Below, one piece after another: positions 11,797 to 26,346 of a stretch of 64,000 bases of DNA (position 1 is its first letter; each line of letters starts with the position of its first letter). The stretch lies in the NCBI RefSeq assembly GCF_020360975.1, contig NW_025408675.1:682001-746000 (forward strand), read 5' to 3'. The translations under genes and the position numbers were made by a program. The stretch is from Hirsutella rhossiliensis (Eukaryota > Ascomycota > Sordariomycetes > Hypocreales > Ophiocordycipitaceae). The notes below the pieces were generated by a model. The model was given only the letters and a program-made list of their open reading frames with translations. It ran no database searches and had not been told where the DNA came from.

Positions 11797-13145
11797 TCAG
11801 GGTTGTAAAACGACTTTCTTTGGACTAACCAAACGATCGTAATTCGAGGGGTCTATGCGCGCGAACATGACAGTCCATCGGGCCGACTGTACAAAGAGAA
11901 GAGGAAATATCATGCGGGTAAGGACGCTCTGTGCTGATGATGATCCATGCACAATAGCCTTCAGGCGTTCAATCTGCGCAGCTATCCATATGCCCAGCTG
12001 GACTCGAGCTTCTTCCTCCGGGCGACTAATTGTCTTCGTCTCTATGCTCACCGCAATTGGTTTGCTGCGCAGGCCAAGCCTGTTGATGTGGTTGACGGAC
12101 GGCGCGATGGCGTGCCTGTTCAGTCTCTCCTGAAGGGTCCCTGAGGGTTTCTGGCTCTGTTCACCGTCTTCTAGGTAGATGCCATAGTCGATCATGCGGG
12201 AGCTGAAGAAGCCAGCTGAGTGTCTCGGAAGCCATCGAGAGTCGATCTTATCGGACGTCCTATTCAAAATCCGGATTAGCTTTAGAGGGGAAGTTGATTT
12301 TTTATGGGTTTTGCTTACATGCAGCGGTATCCTACAGAGCTGTCGTTGCCACCGAAGACAATTCGCAGGATCAAACCATGTACTGCGCCATTCCACTCCG
12401 CCTCGGGTTCACACTCCTCATCGCACCTTCTCGACTCCCGAACAACCGCCTTGATGCAAGAAAACTCACTGTGTAGATCAGTGAGGTTCCGATTATCAGT
12501 GTCGTCGAAGTGTGATGGATGTGGCCAACGCCCTCCGAGAGCCTCTCGACAGCTCCCGTCACCATCCCACAGGGACCTTGGGATCGTCTTGAGGCCGGAT
12601 GCCGAGTCATCTAGATCCCACGACAGTTGTCGACCCTCGTTTTCGAGCTCCTCTGCATTGTCTGACAAGTTGCGGAAAAAAATGCCACCGCCAATCTCGT
12701 GTAATGCTGCTACGCGCTTGATAGGGCTCGTCGAGCGTCTCGAGGTTGCTGACGAGGAGGAAATGGCTTCCGCGTCGAATACAGGAGGTGTATTTTCGTT
12801 GTCTGTGTGGGCGAGTGCGTCGACATACGAGATACCATGGCGATTGGCGGATCTCAAGGGTCGCGGGGTTCGGTTCATGTCGAGTTTTGTCGGAGACGGG
12901 GTTTGAGAAATGAATGGATCCGTCTTGGACGGAGACTGACTGCGAGTTCTGGGCATACTGACTCGATTCGGACTGATGGGGTTTAAGGGGCAGCGCCGAC
13001 GCTTCCGTAACGGCAGTGGCGAGTGATCCAGCCGCCTACGGCGCGAGGTCGAGGGCGGTAGAAGCCACCGATTAGGGGCCTCGTTTGACGACGGCGGTGA
13101 TGATGAAATTTCTCGGGCCCAGGCCTGAACAACGTGGGTGTGCAT
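11797..13145 (-). CDS. Fungal PD-(D/E)XK nuclease-like domain protein
   Basis: Two exons (13145-12319 and 12259-11797) join across a 59-nt intron (donor GTAAGC, branch GCTAAT, acceptor GAATAG) to give 429 residues. The N-terminal third is a basic, Ser/Pro/Arg-rich tail (RRRRLD, KRRR, SQSPSKTD). Next come SPIKRVAALHEI and the family signature EAEWNGAVHGLIL. Exon 2 carries MIDYGIYLED and PIAVSIETKT, which supply the D and ExK of the fold, then the amphipathic QLGIWIAAQIERL and a C-terminal FPLLFVQSARW strand. The family is common and highly duplicated in Sordariomycetes and its role is unknown. The C terminus looks slightly short (ends KKVVLQP). The start is the first ATG before the conserved VVQAWARE helix. 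It lies between the LINE relics and the RIP block. Confidence 0.75.
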
Positions 13146-14035
13146 TGTGTCGACGATTCATCCGTGCAGTTTTCCTTGTCGGGAGTTGATGTTTGTGATT
13201 GTGACACCTCCAGCGATATGGGCGGCTGTCATGGTTGCTGGGGCGACACAGAGCGGGGAGCACAACCGGAATATAGTAATTCCGACCGCATTCTCGAGGC
13301 TTCCCTCAGCGGCTGCATTTGCCCAACACGCTGCGCAGTACAAGCGATGGTAGAGCGGCGAATGTACCCGTCATTGCATTTATGGGGACACGAGTCGCGA
13401 TGATTACATGCCCTTGGAAGTAATGGACGATGTAGGATACATTATTAGGCAACATGTCTCTGCCAAGTTTGGTGGCTACGTCAGCGCCTATTGCTTATAC
13501 CTTATTATACTTTTCAAGCCCCCCTGGTTGTATAAGCAGGATAGCAAAGAATATCTCGAGGAGGGTTATTCTTTATATCTAGTATAAGGTGATTACCGTA
13601 TTCACTCACGAAATTTAAAACCTTAGCAAAGCGGCAAAAGTAGAATCCTATAATTGCTTACTAGCAATCACGCATAATATTATTTAATAAGGAATAAGGT
13701 GGTCGCGGGTGTTATAGGATAAAGGCTAGATCTACTAGGTACGAGGTAGAGACAGGCAGAGCCACTCTTATACTAGATAGTAACGTTAGACCCGTCCGTA
13801 TATAAGACGGACCTAACGACTAGATAGTTAGAAAAGATAAGCCTTTTACTCCTACTACTTAGACAGCATATCTTAGGACTATCTAGAGTTACGGGAGGAC
13901 TATCGCTAGATATAGCGAGTATTACTTCGTATTTATCGCTAGTCACGGTAGGTCTAACTAACACCTAGCATCCCTAATAGCGAGCTCTTTATTGCCCTAG
14001 ATCCCTATTCCTTTGCCGAGTAGTACCGTCTCCTC
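13146..14035. other. Transition into the RIP-mutated block
   Basis: From 13146 to about 13480 base composition is ordinary and small frames have no support. From about 13480 CA and TG become rare and TA-rich motifs dominate. The final bases, tactc at 14036-14040, are the left target-site duplication of Gypsy copy A. This stretch is host DNA that appears to have caught RIP spreading from the repeats. Confidence 0.5.
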
Positions 14036-14040
14036 TACTC

Positions 14041-14297
14041 TATAAGAGCGCTACTAGGAGGTATAGGCTAATAAAGTACTCGGGTATATAGTACTAATAT
14101 ATTAGTAGGGTATCGGTAGGGAATCGTGCCTACCCCGCTCGTATATTATAGACCTCTCGCTACTCTAACTAAAGAGGAGAAATCCCTCTTTTAGTAAGCT
14201 TTAGTCTTACGATAAGGAGAATATAATATATATAGCATAGTACCTTTAGCTATCTCTACTACCTAACTAATCGTACTATAATATATATTCCTTTATA
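14041..14297 (+). repeat. 5' LTR of Gypsy copy A
   Basis: 257 bp starting tataagagcgct, preceded by TSD tactc and followed by atttctaaagc. It matches 49796-50052 in the same orientation and 48552-48808 in reverse. Confidence 0.88.
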
Positions 14298-16798
14298 ATT
14301 TCTAAAGCTTCTTTTTTTAGTTACTTAATAAAGATAGTTACTTAAAGAAGACTATATAACGCTTATATAGCGCGATATAGTAATTAACTAGTTAAGGCCT
14401 TTTTATTACGTATATTAGGTATCTACTTAAGAGATAAAGAACTAGAAGATATATCCTTAGAATAAACCCCTATTATAGATAATATTCTAGCTATATTAAA
14501 GATATCGCTACTTATAGGCGTAAGACTACTAACTCGCTAAGAAAAGCTTATAGCTTTATAAGCGCGTATTAAAGAGCTAGAGGAGATAAAATACTTATAA
14601 GACCGCGTTATATAATTAAAGGAGGAAATTACTAAACGCGCTAGTACTATCGCTATCTATTTAAGAAAGTATCGATAGTCCTACTCCCTTAAATCGGACG
14701 GTAATCGCGGTAGTAAAGTTAAGATTAAAAATATCGCTTAATTATCTTAACCTACTAATATATAAAAACGTTTAAACTAAACTTATAATCTAAAGGATAC
14801 CTTTAAGGTAGCGCTTAAATACTTTTATTATAATAAAATAAAGATCCTTTATATAGTAGATTATATATATAGCGACTATAAAGCGAGATAGCGCTAATAC
14901 TTTAAAGAATAAATACCGATTAATTAAACTAAATATAATATAAATTAAGTATACTTTAAGAAATAAATACTTATTTTAATTAAGGATACTATAAATAAAG
15001 AGATACTATTAGCGATATAATTAAAGGAGGCTTACTAACGAGAAAGCTAGTCTTTTTTAGAGTTTAGCTTATACTTTAACTCCTTAGAAAGGTATTTTAA
15101 ATACTTATTAAAAAAGGTATATACTCTTATATTTTTCGCTAAGCTAGAGCTATAACTTTAAAACTAAATTAACCTTTATTTAATACTTATTTATACCTAT
15201 TAATAAGAAGAGCTTATATAAGTCGCTTAATAATATTAAAATATAACTATTAATAAAAGGCGATATATTAATACTACTTTTACCCTTAAAGGAACTAAGA
15301 ATAAAAGTAGTATTATACCTTAAGGTAGTATATATAAAAGAAGGAATTAAAAAGGCCGATAAGCTAAGCTAAATTATTAAGGAAATACTACTAATTTAAC
15401 TAATAACTAATAAGCTAGTAATATACTTACTAAGGGCTAAACTAAGGGATATTATTAAGAAAGAAGATCTTTTATTTAATTAGGAATTATATATTTTTAA
15501 TATAATAAGCTAGGATACTTATCTATAAAATATATTAATTCTTTAAAGGTAGAAACCCTAGTAAAGACTCTTAAATTTAATACTATAAAATAAGGAAAAG
15601 GTAAGATATTAAAGTAAATACCTTTCCTTTAGTAAACTTAATACTTATAGGATAGTTACTTAAAACTCTTATAATAATATTAAAGCGAAACCCTATTAAA
15701 GTCTCTATATACTTAGATACTTATAATACTATTAACCTTATAGATATATACTTTACCTAATAATAAGGATTACTATAAGTAGCGCTATTATACCTTAAGT
15801 TATTAAGGCTTAATAATAATAAGGTAAAGGAGTATAAAGTATAGTTAGTATTACTTTAAATAATAAATATAAAAGGTATTAAAAAGATAATTACTTATTT
15901 TTATATTAATATTAATAAGTTAACGCTAAACGATTAAGTATTAATCTTTTTATTAGTTACTACCTTAAAAGATAAATATATCTATATTATCTTATAGAAA
16001 CGATAGTAGTAGTTTAAGTATTAACTAAGTAGCGAAACCCTATAAAATCCTTATAAATTCCTTTAAGAATATAAGAATAAGGTAAGGGTATATATAATAG
16101 CGCTTAATCTTAAGCTAATCCTACTATTAAATAAAGATAAGGATAAAGGGATTTTATAAGAAGAATAAGCCGAAATCCTATTAACTTTCTACTAGTTTAA
16201 AGATACTTTCTTAGCTAATAAATCTAACTTATTACTAGCTAAAAAGGGAACGGATTACTTAATTAATTTAATCTTTAATATAGAACCCTTTTATAGACCG
16301 ATTTACCCTTTATTATAAAAGGAACTCTAAGTATTACGCGACTAGATTTAAAACGCGATAAAAAGGAAAATAATCTAAGAGTTAAAGAGCCTAGCTAAGG
16401 CGCTTATCCTTTTTATTTTAAAAAGGATAGTACTTTATAGCTATATATAGACTACTAAGGACTTAATTAGGTTATATAAAAGAATTAGTACCTTTTACCC
16501 TTTATTTTAAAGACTATTAACTACTATTAAGGAGCTAAGTATTTTTCTAAGATTAATATATAGAATATATATTAATATATTTAAATTTAAAAAGGAGATA
16601 AATAAAAGACCGCTTTCTAAATATATTATAGATATTTTAAATACCTAGTAATACCCTTAAAACTTATTAATATACTAGCTATATTTTAAAGCTATATCTA
16701 TTAAGCGCTTAAGGGGCTTATAAATATAATCTATATAGTCTACTTTAATAATATCCTTATATACTTTAAGATAAGAAAAGAATATATTAAATACTTAG

Positions 16799-17366
16799 TA
16801 TAAGGAATAGTGTTCCTACTATAAATAAAGTAGCTATAATATACTCTCCCGATTATATAAGCTAATACGTAGTATATTAATTATAGATAAAATCTTATCC
16901 TATAGAGTAAGAATCGCTCGTTATTTTATATGTTATTATGCATTAAACGGGTTGCCGGTTATCGTATAATTAGGAATCGAAGGAATAGAGCTAGCTTAGA
17001 ATACTAGCTAAGACCTCTTAAGAATACCGGCACGACTAACCTCCTCTAAACATGAATATTAGTAGAACTAAGATACTTCTAGATTTACTCGAGATATCAC
17101 GGAATTCCCTAGTCTTAGGGCTATACGGCAGCCTAAATCTAGTCCCGAAAGGTTCTTCCGTTTAGCTATAATTATCTATATAAGACAGCATATCCGCTAG
17201 TAGATAGATAGAGGAGAATTAACTTTAACACCTCTTCTATATACTAATACACTACTAATAAATTCCGTTGAAAATCCTACCTTATACTCCTTCTCCCCCT
17301 CTATTACGTAGTCTTACGTAATTCCTTAATTTCCTAAAATTCCGCTTTTACTTATATACCTTTAGA
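16799..17366 (+). repeat. 5' LTR of the RIP-mutated Copia
   Basis: 568 bp beginning tataaggaatagtgttcc and ending acctttaga, next to the interior ggttataagcccgg. It matches 21936-22503. Confidence 0.85.
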
Positions 17367-20300
17367 GGTTATAAGCCCGGCTTGCTCCTTTTAAGCTAGG
17401 AAATCAACTACTTATACCTTTAAAATTCCTTATCGAAATACCCGATTAAAATTCCTTTCGAAAATCCCCCTAACGACTTTTTCTACCTTCCTATGCTCTT
17501 AAACTCCCGCCTAGACTTCTCGATCCTACGAACGAAATAATACCGAATTTATATAAAATAGGTAGATAGAAAGAATATAAATTCTCTAGACTTAAGGAAA
17601 TTTAAATTATACTCTTTAGACTACGAGGATAAGAGCTATCCTTACTAAGGAAAACTTATCGCTACCTTAGAGTAAGAAAATTATATAAAGACTATAGAAG
17701 CTTTATCCTAGATTTTTCTTTAAGTCGAAGATAGCCCTTTAATATAAATTAAGCATTTAATAAATGCTAAAGCTGCTTAGGACGAGCTTATAAAGCTATA
17801 TAATCCGTCGAATTTCTCGTCGAATTATTTACTTATAAAGCAGCTCTTTAATCTTAGTCCCTTAGGCTTTAATTTAGAGAAATACCTTTATAAGGTAAAA
17901 GAAATCTATAAGGATTTAAAATCCCGTAATATAGAAATTCTAAAAGTTATCCTTATAGTATGGATTCTTAATTGCCTTAATAAGGAATTTAGAAGCTATA
18001 TTATAAATATTACGTAGAGCCTTAGGCATAATTCTACGGCGTTTACCTCAGATCCCTAACAGCTAGTCTTTTAGACGAAGCTAGAAGAATAAAGGATATA
18101 GATAAATCTTCGGAGAAAGCCTTCCTAATATGAAGGAAGCCTTAGAAATCCTATAGAAATTCTATAGATACTCCTTATTATAAGGAATGCAAAAAACCAG
18201 GGCATTTTATAGTAAATTACTATAAATTATACCCGAATAAGGCTCCCGCTTATTAGGTATTAAATAAAGGAAAAAGGGACGATAGGACTCGAATTTCTAA
18301 GAAGAGAAAATCTTCTTCTTCTTCTTCCTCTAGGAAGAAATCCCCTTCTAGTAGCATTTCTACTATTAATAAAAAAAGGAAGGCTCGAATTACCGAGCTA
18401 GAGTCCGATTTAGAAGATAGTAATAAGGTCTTAAATATAGCTTCGTAAGAAAATATAGACCTAGATATCGACCTTATAGACCTTTCTAGGGCTCCGACCC
18501 TTATATAAACGTCTAAGGATTTAGAGGTAATTTTAACCTCTATAAATACCCCTATAGTAGAAGCTAATAAAGACTCTCTTTTAGGACCTCTAGAAGCCTC
18601 GATTCCTAGAATAAAGGAATTAGTCTTAAAGGTAAGAGAAGGAGGATTTCCTAGTTATAAGAATAAAAGGATCTTTGATTTTATATATAATACCGGAGCT
18701 ACTAGGTATATAGTATCTAATAAGAATTTCCTTATTAACTATAAAGAAATTAAGTCTAAAGTTTGCTAGGAAAAGCTTCCTTTATATTAGTAAAGGAAGG
18801 GGACTTAGTATTTAAGTTCCGTATAGTAGAAAAGGTATATCCTTCGAGACTGCTTTTATATACCCGAATTAAGGGTAAATATACTATCCTAATCTTATTT
18901 TAATAATACCTATGCCTTAATAGGAGGAAATAAAGTCCTTTTATTAGATAATAAGGCTAAGGTCCTTACTAAAGGATTTCTTAGAAATAAATTATATTAT
19001 ATTCTATAGAACCTTTATTAAAAAGCCAATTAATCCTTATTACGTCTTTAAAAGTAAAGGATATAGATTTTTATACTTAGTACTTACGCTTAGAGTATAT
19101 AAATAGTAGGGCTATTTTAGAAATATTAAAAAGATATAATAAGGATATAAAAATGCCTCTAGAAGAGGAAAATAAAATAAGGCAATACGAAATATATATT
19201 AGAGCTAAAGCAACGAATAAGGTTAATAAACAACCTTTATATAAGTCTTATTCTTATTTAGAAAAAATAGTATTAGATATTTAGGGGCTAATTAAAGTGC
19301 CTACTTATAATAAATATCACTATTATATTTCTTTCTTAGACGTAGGAACCCGATATCTAGAAATATACCTTCTTTAAAAAAAGGGAGAAGCTCTAGATAG
19401 GTTCCTAGAATTTAAAAACAGGGTGAAAATAACCCTAAAAATACTAGGATTAGAGAAGCATTTTCTAATAATGCTAAAGAATTTATATATAAAATAAAGC
19501 TCTATTGCGAAAAGAAGGAATTACCTTTAATTCTAGTCCTCCTAGGACGCCGGAATCTAACAGTAGAATAGAAAGAATAAATCGTACTATATTAGAAAAG
19601 TACAGCTCTTTTATTTACTGCTAGGCTTCCTAAATATCTATAGGAGAAGCTGTTTTAACAGCTACCTATTTATATAATAGATCACCGTATTCTACGATAG
19701 GATTTAAAAGTCCTATAGAAAGAGGATAATATAATACTACTCTTGAGACCTTAAATAAAATTAAGACCTTCGGAAGCCTTATATATTATAAGAATAAAGA
19801 CCTAAAGATAAGCTAGATAATAGAGCTTTTAAGGGAATAATAGTAGGCTATTTAGAAAATGCATATAAAATCTAGGATTTTCTAAGAGAAAGATTACTAT
19901 CTCTAGAGATATTACTATACTAGAAAATAAATTTATAAAAAATCTAGAAATCTCTAGTAGTAATAATACCTTCGATTTTAATTCTATTCCGAATAAAGAT
20001 AAGCTAGAAAGCTATATCCCTATAGAGGAAGCTACTAGAGAAACTAAAGATAAAAGTCCCTCGCCCTCTATAGAAGAAGAGTCTCTAAATAACAATCCTA
20101 TTCCTACTACTAGTAAAATAGTAGTAGAATTACCTAAGAAGCTAGAAGGGTTCGATTCTAACTATATCGAATACCCTAACGTTAATTTATTTTTAAACTG
20201 CGATTTTATAGAGTTAATTCTAGCTAGTATAGAAAATCAGGATCTAAAAATTCTAAAGACCTATAAATAGGCAATAAATAGCCCTGAAATAGTATTTTAG

Positions 20301-21935
20301 AAAGATGCTATAATTAAGGAAATTATCTAGCTAATTAAATATAAAACTTAGGAATTTTCCTACCTCCCTAGGGATAAGGAGGCTATAGGAGGCCGCTAGG
20401 TCTATACTATTAAGAAGGATAGTTAAAATAATATAATAAAATATAAAGCCCGTTTCGTAATATAGGGATTTAAGTAGATCTATAGCTTAGATTTCCTAGA
20501 TACCTTCTTAACTATAGCTAGACCTAAATCTATTAGAATTCTACTTATTTTAGCTATTATCTATAAATTCGAAGCTTTATAAATAGATATAATAAATGCA
20601 TTCGTATATACCGATATAGATAGCGAAGTATATATCGATCTTCTTATAGGCTATAAAGAATACGCTCTTAAAGAATATTATTTAAAACATAGATTAGCTT
20701 ATAGAGCTAAAGGAATTAAATTAACTAAATTCCTAGACCTATATAAAACCGGTTAAATTAAAGCAAAGCTAAAGAAAGCATTATATAGCCTAAAACAAAG
20801 TCCTAAGCTCTAGTATAATTATTTAAAAATTATACTAAATAATCTCAGATTTCTTCCTCTTTTAATAGACGAAGGTATTTATAAATAAGGACTATAGTAT
20901 AGCCTTAGCAATTTATATCGACGACTTTCTTATAGTAGGGCCCTCTAAATCTATAATAAAAGAAAGATTATTTAAAGAATTATTTAAATTCCTAGATTTT
21001 ACTATCTTAGGAGATATAAAAGACTTCTTAGGTCTAAATATTATAATAAACCGAGAAAATAAAGAGCTATATATATCCTAAGAAGATTATACCTTAAATA
21101 AATTAAAGGAATTTAATAAAGAAGGTTTAGGAACTTCGAATTTACCCGCTATAGTAGGCTTTAAGCTTATAAAAGCAAAGGAATTACCTTTTAAGGAAGA
21201 TATATTGCAATTTTAGAAAGAAATAGGATCTCTATTATACTTAGCCTTATTTACTAGGCTAGATATCTTATATTCTATAATTTCCTACGCTAGATTCGCG
21301 GCTAAGCCTAACTAAACGTATTTTAAGGCTTTAAATATAATTTAGAAATATTTAAATAAATTCCCTAGCCTAAAGATTAAATATAATTGCAATATCCCTT
21401 TTACCTATTTATATATAAAGGGTTTTACCGACTCTAGCTAGGCGTCGGATTTAACGGAAAAGGGAAATTAGAGTTTTTTATATTAAATTAGAAGATAATA
21501 TAGCTAATATTTTTACGAAGGAATTAAGACCTAGATTACTCTATAAATTTAGAGACGGTCTATCCTTAATATAAGTTCCTAAGTAATTAAAAGGGGTTTT
21601 TAGATATTTCTTATGCTTTCTATATCTTTCCCCTACTAGGTTTTTCCTTTTTAGGTTTCCTAGAGAAATATTTACTAGGTTTTTATCTATTAAGATTTTC
21701 CTAGTAATAATAGGTTTTACCTTATATAAGGTTATCCTATAAATAATTATTATAACTATAGATTTTCCTACTATAGGTTTTCTATTAGTATATACCTAAG
21801 TTTTTTCCTAAGAAAGAATAGGTTTTATATATCCTATTAAGGTATAAGAATAGTTTTCCTATATTAGGTTTTACCTATATATATACTACTATAAATAAAT
21901 CAGTAAAGTATATAAATCTACTCTTTAAGGGAGGC

Positions 21936-22503
21936 TATAAGGAACGGTGTTCCTACTATAAATAAAGCAGCTATAATATACTCTCCCGATTATATAAGCT
22001 AATACGTAGTATATTAATTATAGACAAAATCTCATCCTATAGAGCAAGAATCGCTCGTTATTTTGCATGTTATTAAGCATTAAACGGGTTGCCGGTTATC
22101 GTACAATCGGGAATCGAAGGAATAGAGCTAGCTTAGAATACTAGCTAAGACCTCTTAAGAACACTAGCACGACCAACCTCCTCTAAACATGAATATTAGT
22201 AGAACTAAGACACTTTTAGATTTACTTAAGATATCACGGAATTCCCTAGTCTTAGGGCTATACGGCAGCCTAAATCTAGTCCCGAAAGGTTCTTCCGTTT
22301 AGCTATAATTATCTATATAAGATAGTATGTCCGCTAGTAGATAGATAGAGGAGAATTAACTTTAATACCTCTTCTATATACTAATATACTACTAATAAAT
22401 TCCGTTGAAAATCCTACCTTATACTCCTTCTTCCCCTCTATTACTTAGTCTTACGTAATTCCTTAATTTCCTAAAATTCCGCTTTTGCTTATATACCTTT
22501 AGA
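21936..22503 (+). repeat. 3' LTR of the RIP-mutated Copia
   Basis: 568 bp beginning tataaggaacggtgttcc, preceded by a purine-rich tract and followed by the cttag duplication. Differences from the 5' LTR are nearly all C/T or G/A, as RIP predicts. Confidence 0.85.
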
Positions 22504-25500
22504 CTTAGGATAAGTAATAAAAAGGCTAAGGGCTATAAAGCTTTATATAAAACTATTAAAGTATATTTTTTATTAATAGTTAGTCGATTTCCTTAGGTTT
22601 ATATTATTTATTAATAAGGTATTAATAGACCTTTAATAGGTAAAGGTAATAGCTTAATAGCTTAAACCTATAACCTACTATAATATTTAGGTTTTACTTA
22701 GGTTTTATAATTTTTACTAACGATTTATATATAAGTACTTAGGAGTTATAGCGCCCTTAACTATATTATTAAAAGGGAGTAAGAATAAAAAGAAGCTAGG
22801 AAGTATAAAGCTAAACCTTATTAAAAAGGTAGCGTTTTAGGCTCTTAAGGATACTTTTTAAGAAGCTATACTCCTTTAATATTATAATTTAGAAAGATAT
22901 ATTTATATCGAAATAAATATATTATAATTCGCGATAGTAAGGATTATCTTTTAACTTAATAATAAAAAGCATTATTATCTAATTATATTTTAGTTAAGGA
23001 AGTTTACTAGAGCTAAACTTAATTATAGTATTTTAAACTAAGAACTCTTTACTATTATTAAGTTATTTAAATACTAGCGATATTATATCGAAGGGGTAGC
23101 GTATAAAGTAAAAGTATTATTAAACTACTATAACCTTTAAACGTTTATATACTAGACCTTCTTAAATAAAAAGTAAGTAAGATAGTATATATATTTAATA
23201 CTATTTAACTTTATAATTAAGTATTATATAAGTAAATCTAACCTAGCGGATATACTATTAAGAATGCTTAGATATAAGGGCGAGAAGCCCTTATTTATAA
23301 AACTATTACTAAAGCTATAAGTTAAACTAGCTACTATTAATACTATATTTATATAAAGAAATAATAAGGCGTTTTTATAGGTAAAGAGATACTTAACTTT
23401 AAGTTAATATAAGTATAATAAAGTGCCTTTATATAAGGAAAATATATAAGCTTATCTATAATAAAACTATAATAATTTAAGCGTAAGACCTAAATAATTA
23501 GCTAATTAAGCTAAAGAGAGAGCTAGTTATAAATAGTTACTCTTAAGGAAGACCGCTAAAAAAGCGGCTTACTATATAAAGGTTTATATAGTAGAAGTTT
23601 TAGAACTATTACTATAGTTACTAAAATATACTTAGTTAGTTAATATAGTAATTAGTAAGCTAAAGGAGACTAAAGACTTCTTAAAAGGGAAAGGTTTTTA
23701 GTTAATATACTTAAATAGACTATTACTATAAAAGGGTTATATTATAGTACTTTTAAAAGTAGCCTTATAGTAAGAGCTAATATAGCTCTTTTATAACGAT
23801 CTATTAATAAGATACTTTAGCTCTTAATATATTAGTAAACTATTAGTAAGGAACTTTTACTAAGATAAAATAATAAAAGATATAAATAAATATATTTAGT
23901 TATACTTAGTATATTAAGGTATAGTATCTAAGAGGTATTGCCTTTATAGTACTATATAATTATTACTATATCTTATATAACTATAGGAAGAATTATTAAT
24001 AAACTTTACTATAAGTTTACTTAAAGTATAGTATAATAAATAAGACGTTAATATAATCTTAGTAATTATAGACTAATATACTAAGTATTACTTCTTCTTT
24101 CTTATCTTTAAGATAATAATAGCTTTAGAGCTAGTAGAATTATTTTATTATTATGTTAAATTAATATATAGACCTTTAAAAGGTATTATCTTAGATAAAG
24201 GGTCCTTATTTATAAGTAAGTTTTAGTTAAATCTTTATTTTATCTTATAAGTAAAATATAAGCTATTAATAGTATTTTACTTATAAACTAATAAGTAAAT
24301 AAAATAAATAAACTAAGCTATATAATACTATTTAAGATACTTTACTAACTTAAAATAAACTAACTAAGCGTTACTCTTATATATTACTTAATTTATATAT
24401 AATAATATAAAAAACGTAATAACTAGGTTATTACTTAATAAAGTATTAATAAGCTATTAATTAAACTTCTATATTAATATTAAGAACGATATTATTTAAA
24501 GGAGGGTACCTAAAGTAAAAGTAAGAGTTATTAGGCTATAAGAGCTATAAAAGAAGCTTAAGAAATATTAAAGAAAGGCTATTAAATTATAAGCGAAATA
24601 CTATAATTTAAGGTATTAACTACTTATACTAAAAGTAAGAGACCTTATAATATTATCGATAAAGAATTTACGCCTTAAGGATAAAAAAAGAAAACTCTTA
24701 CCTAAGTATATTAAACCGTTTTAGGTCCTATAAGCTATTAAAAAGTAAGTATATTATCTTATACTCCCTAAGAAGTACTTATACCTTTATAACGTTTTCT
24801 ATATTAGTTTCTTAAAGCTATAGAAAGAGTAAAAAGGTACTTATAAAGATAGCGAAACCCTATTAATACTAAACTTAAAGGATAATAAAAGTAAATAAGA
24901 AGTCTAAGAGATTAAAGACTAAAAGAGATCTAAGGGCAATACCTTTTTCCTTTTAAATAAAAAGGATAGCTAGCTAAGTATAATTAATAGGTTAATATTA
25001 AAGATATAGTAAATAACTAAGACCTTATTAAAGAATATACTACTTACTTAACTAGGAAAAAGAGGTATAAGACTAAGTAAGGTAAGGAAACTTATTAGTA
25101 TAAAGATATACTATTAAATTAGTAATAAATCCTTACTAAATCGCTATTAACTTATTAATATATTAATATACTTAAACGTCTTATAATAATATATAAAATA
25201 GTAAAATAAGAAAATAAGGGAAAACTATTTATACTACCTATTAAATATTATTAAGGAAAATAAAACTAAACTATAACTTTATTAAGACCTTAATAATAAA
25301 AGAGAGAAGGATAATTATAGCTAAATAAAAAAAAGATAAGACCTATCTATTACTTTTAACTACCCTTTTTCTTTACTAGTATAGCGGGAACTAACTAAGG
25401 CGTCCCTTTTACTATATTAAATACCTCTAAAAATACTAAAACTACCTTATCTTTCGCTCTTTCTTTATCCTCTATATTAAGACCTATCTCTATTAATATA

Positions 25501-26145
25501 GTACTTACCTTAGCCTTAGTAAATAGTAAGGTATATTACTATAAAGTATAGCTTATATCGCCGTTAATAAAGTAAAGTTTTAACTAAGATTCCTAAGCTT
25601 AGTATTTTAAGCTTATATAAGCGATATCGAATAAGAGCGCGGGGTTAAGGTAAATAATAAGCTTATAGCGCTTATTAATTAGTATATAGTAGTTAGCACG
25701 CTCAACCTAATATATTATTAAGCTATCGCTAATAAAAAGGTTAAATAAAACTTATAATAGTAGACTTTTATATACTTATAATCTTAAAGGACTTATAATA
25801 GGCTATCTTAACGGCGTTAAAAGCCTTAGTTAAATACTATACTATAATAGCGAGATAGTATTAATTAGCCTCCTTAAAAATAAGTACGCTTATATTTAAG
25901 CTATTATCCTTAATATCCTTATTACTAGTCTTTAGCTTATTAAGCTTATATAAGTACTTAATAATAGCGACTATATTAGCCTAGTTATTAAATATAAGAG
26001 TAGCGGCCTTAAGAAAGATTAGCTTATTAATTATAATATTTAAAGTTAAGGGGAAACTTACTTAATTATAGGTCGCGGTATATTTATAGTACTACTTATA
26101 GCGTATTAAGGAAACCCCTAAGAAAATATAGCTAATTAAGAGCAC

Positions 26146-26346
26146 TGTAGGAATGTATCTATCTAGTGGTGTGACCAACCATGGTTGGCACGTGACCCGT
26201 ACGGTCACGTGTGCGGCTGAGGGCAGCGTGCCCCCTTTCTCCACGCTGGCCTCTGCCTCCTTAGATAGAGAATCAAGACGAATACAACATCACAGGCTAA
26301 CCTAGTACCGTCTCATTGCAGCAGCTGCCGCAGGTGCCTACCCACA
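26146..26346 (+). repeat. 5' LTR of the young Copia
   Basis: 201 bp with TGT...ACA ends and the palindromic core cgtgacccgtacggtcacgt. The TSD agcac is immediately upstream. Confidence 0.93.

Larger units (their letters stand above)
16799..22503 (+). mobile_element. RIP-mutated Copia retrotransposon (5705 bp) inside Gypsy A pol
   Basis: Two 568-bp LTRs (16799-17366 and 21936-22503) flank a 4.57-kb interior. The target duplication cttag is at 16794-16798 and 22504-22508, and the same site is uninterrupted in Gypsy B near 46040. After the 5' LTR comes ggttataagcccggc, a primer-binding-type start. Before the 3' LTR is a purine tract ending gggaggc. Protein remnants in plus order are a protease NTGAT (~18690), RT with NAFVYTDIDSEVYIDL (~20600) and IYIDDFLIVG (~20910). 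Many W/Q codons have become TAG/TAA. Integrase-before-RT spacing fits Copia. Confidence 0.85.
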
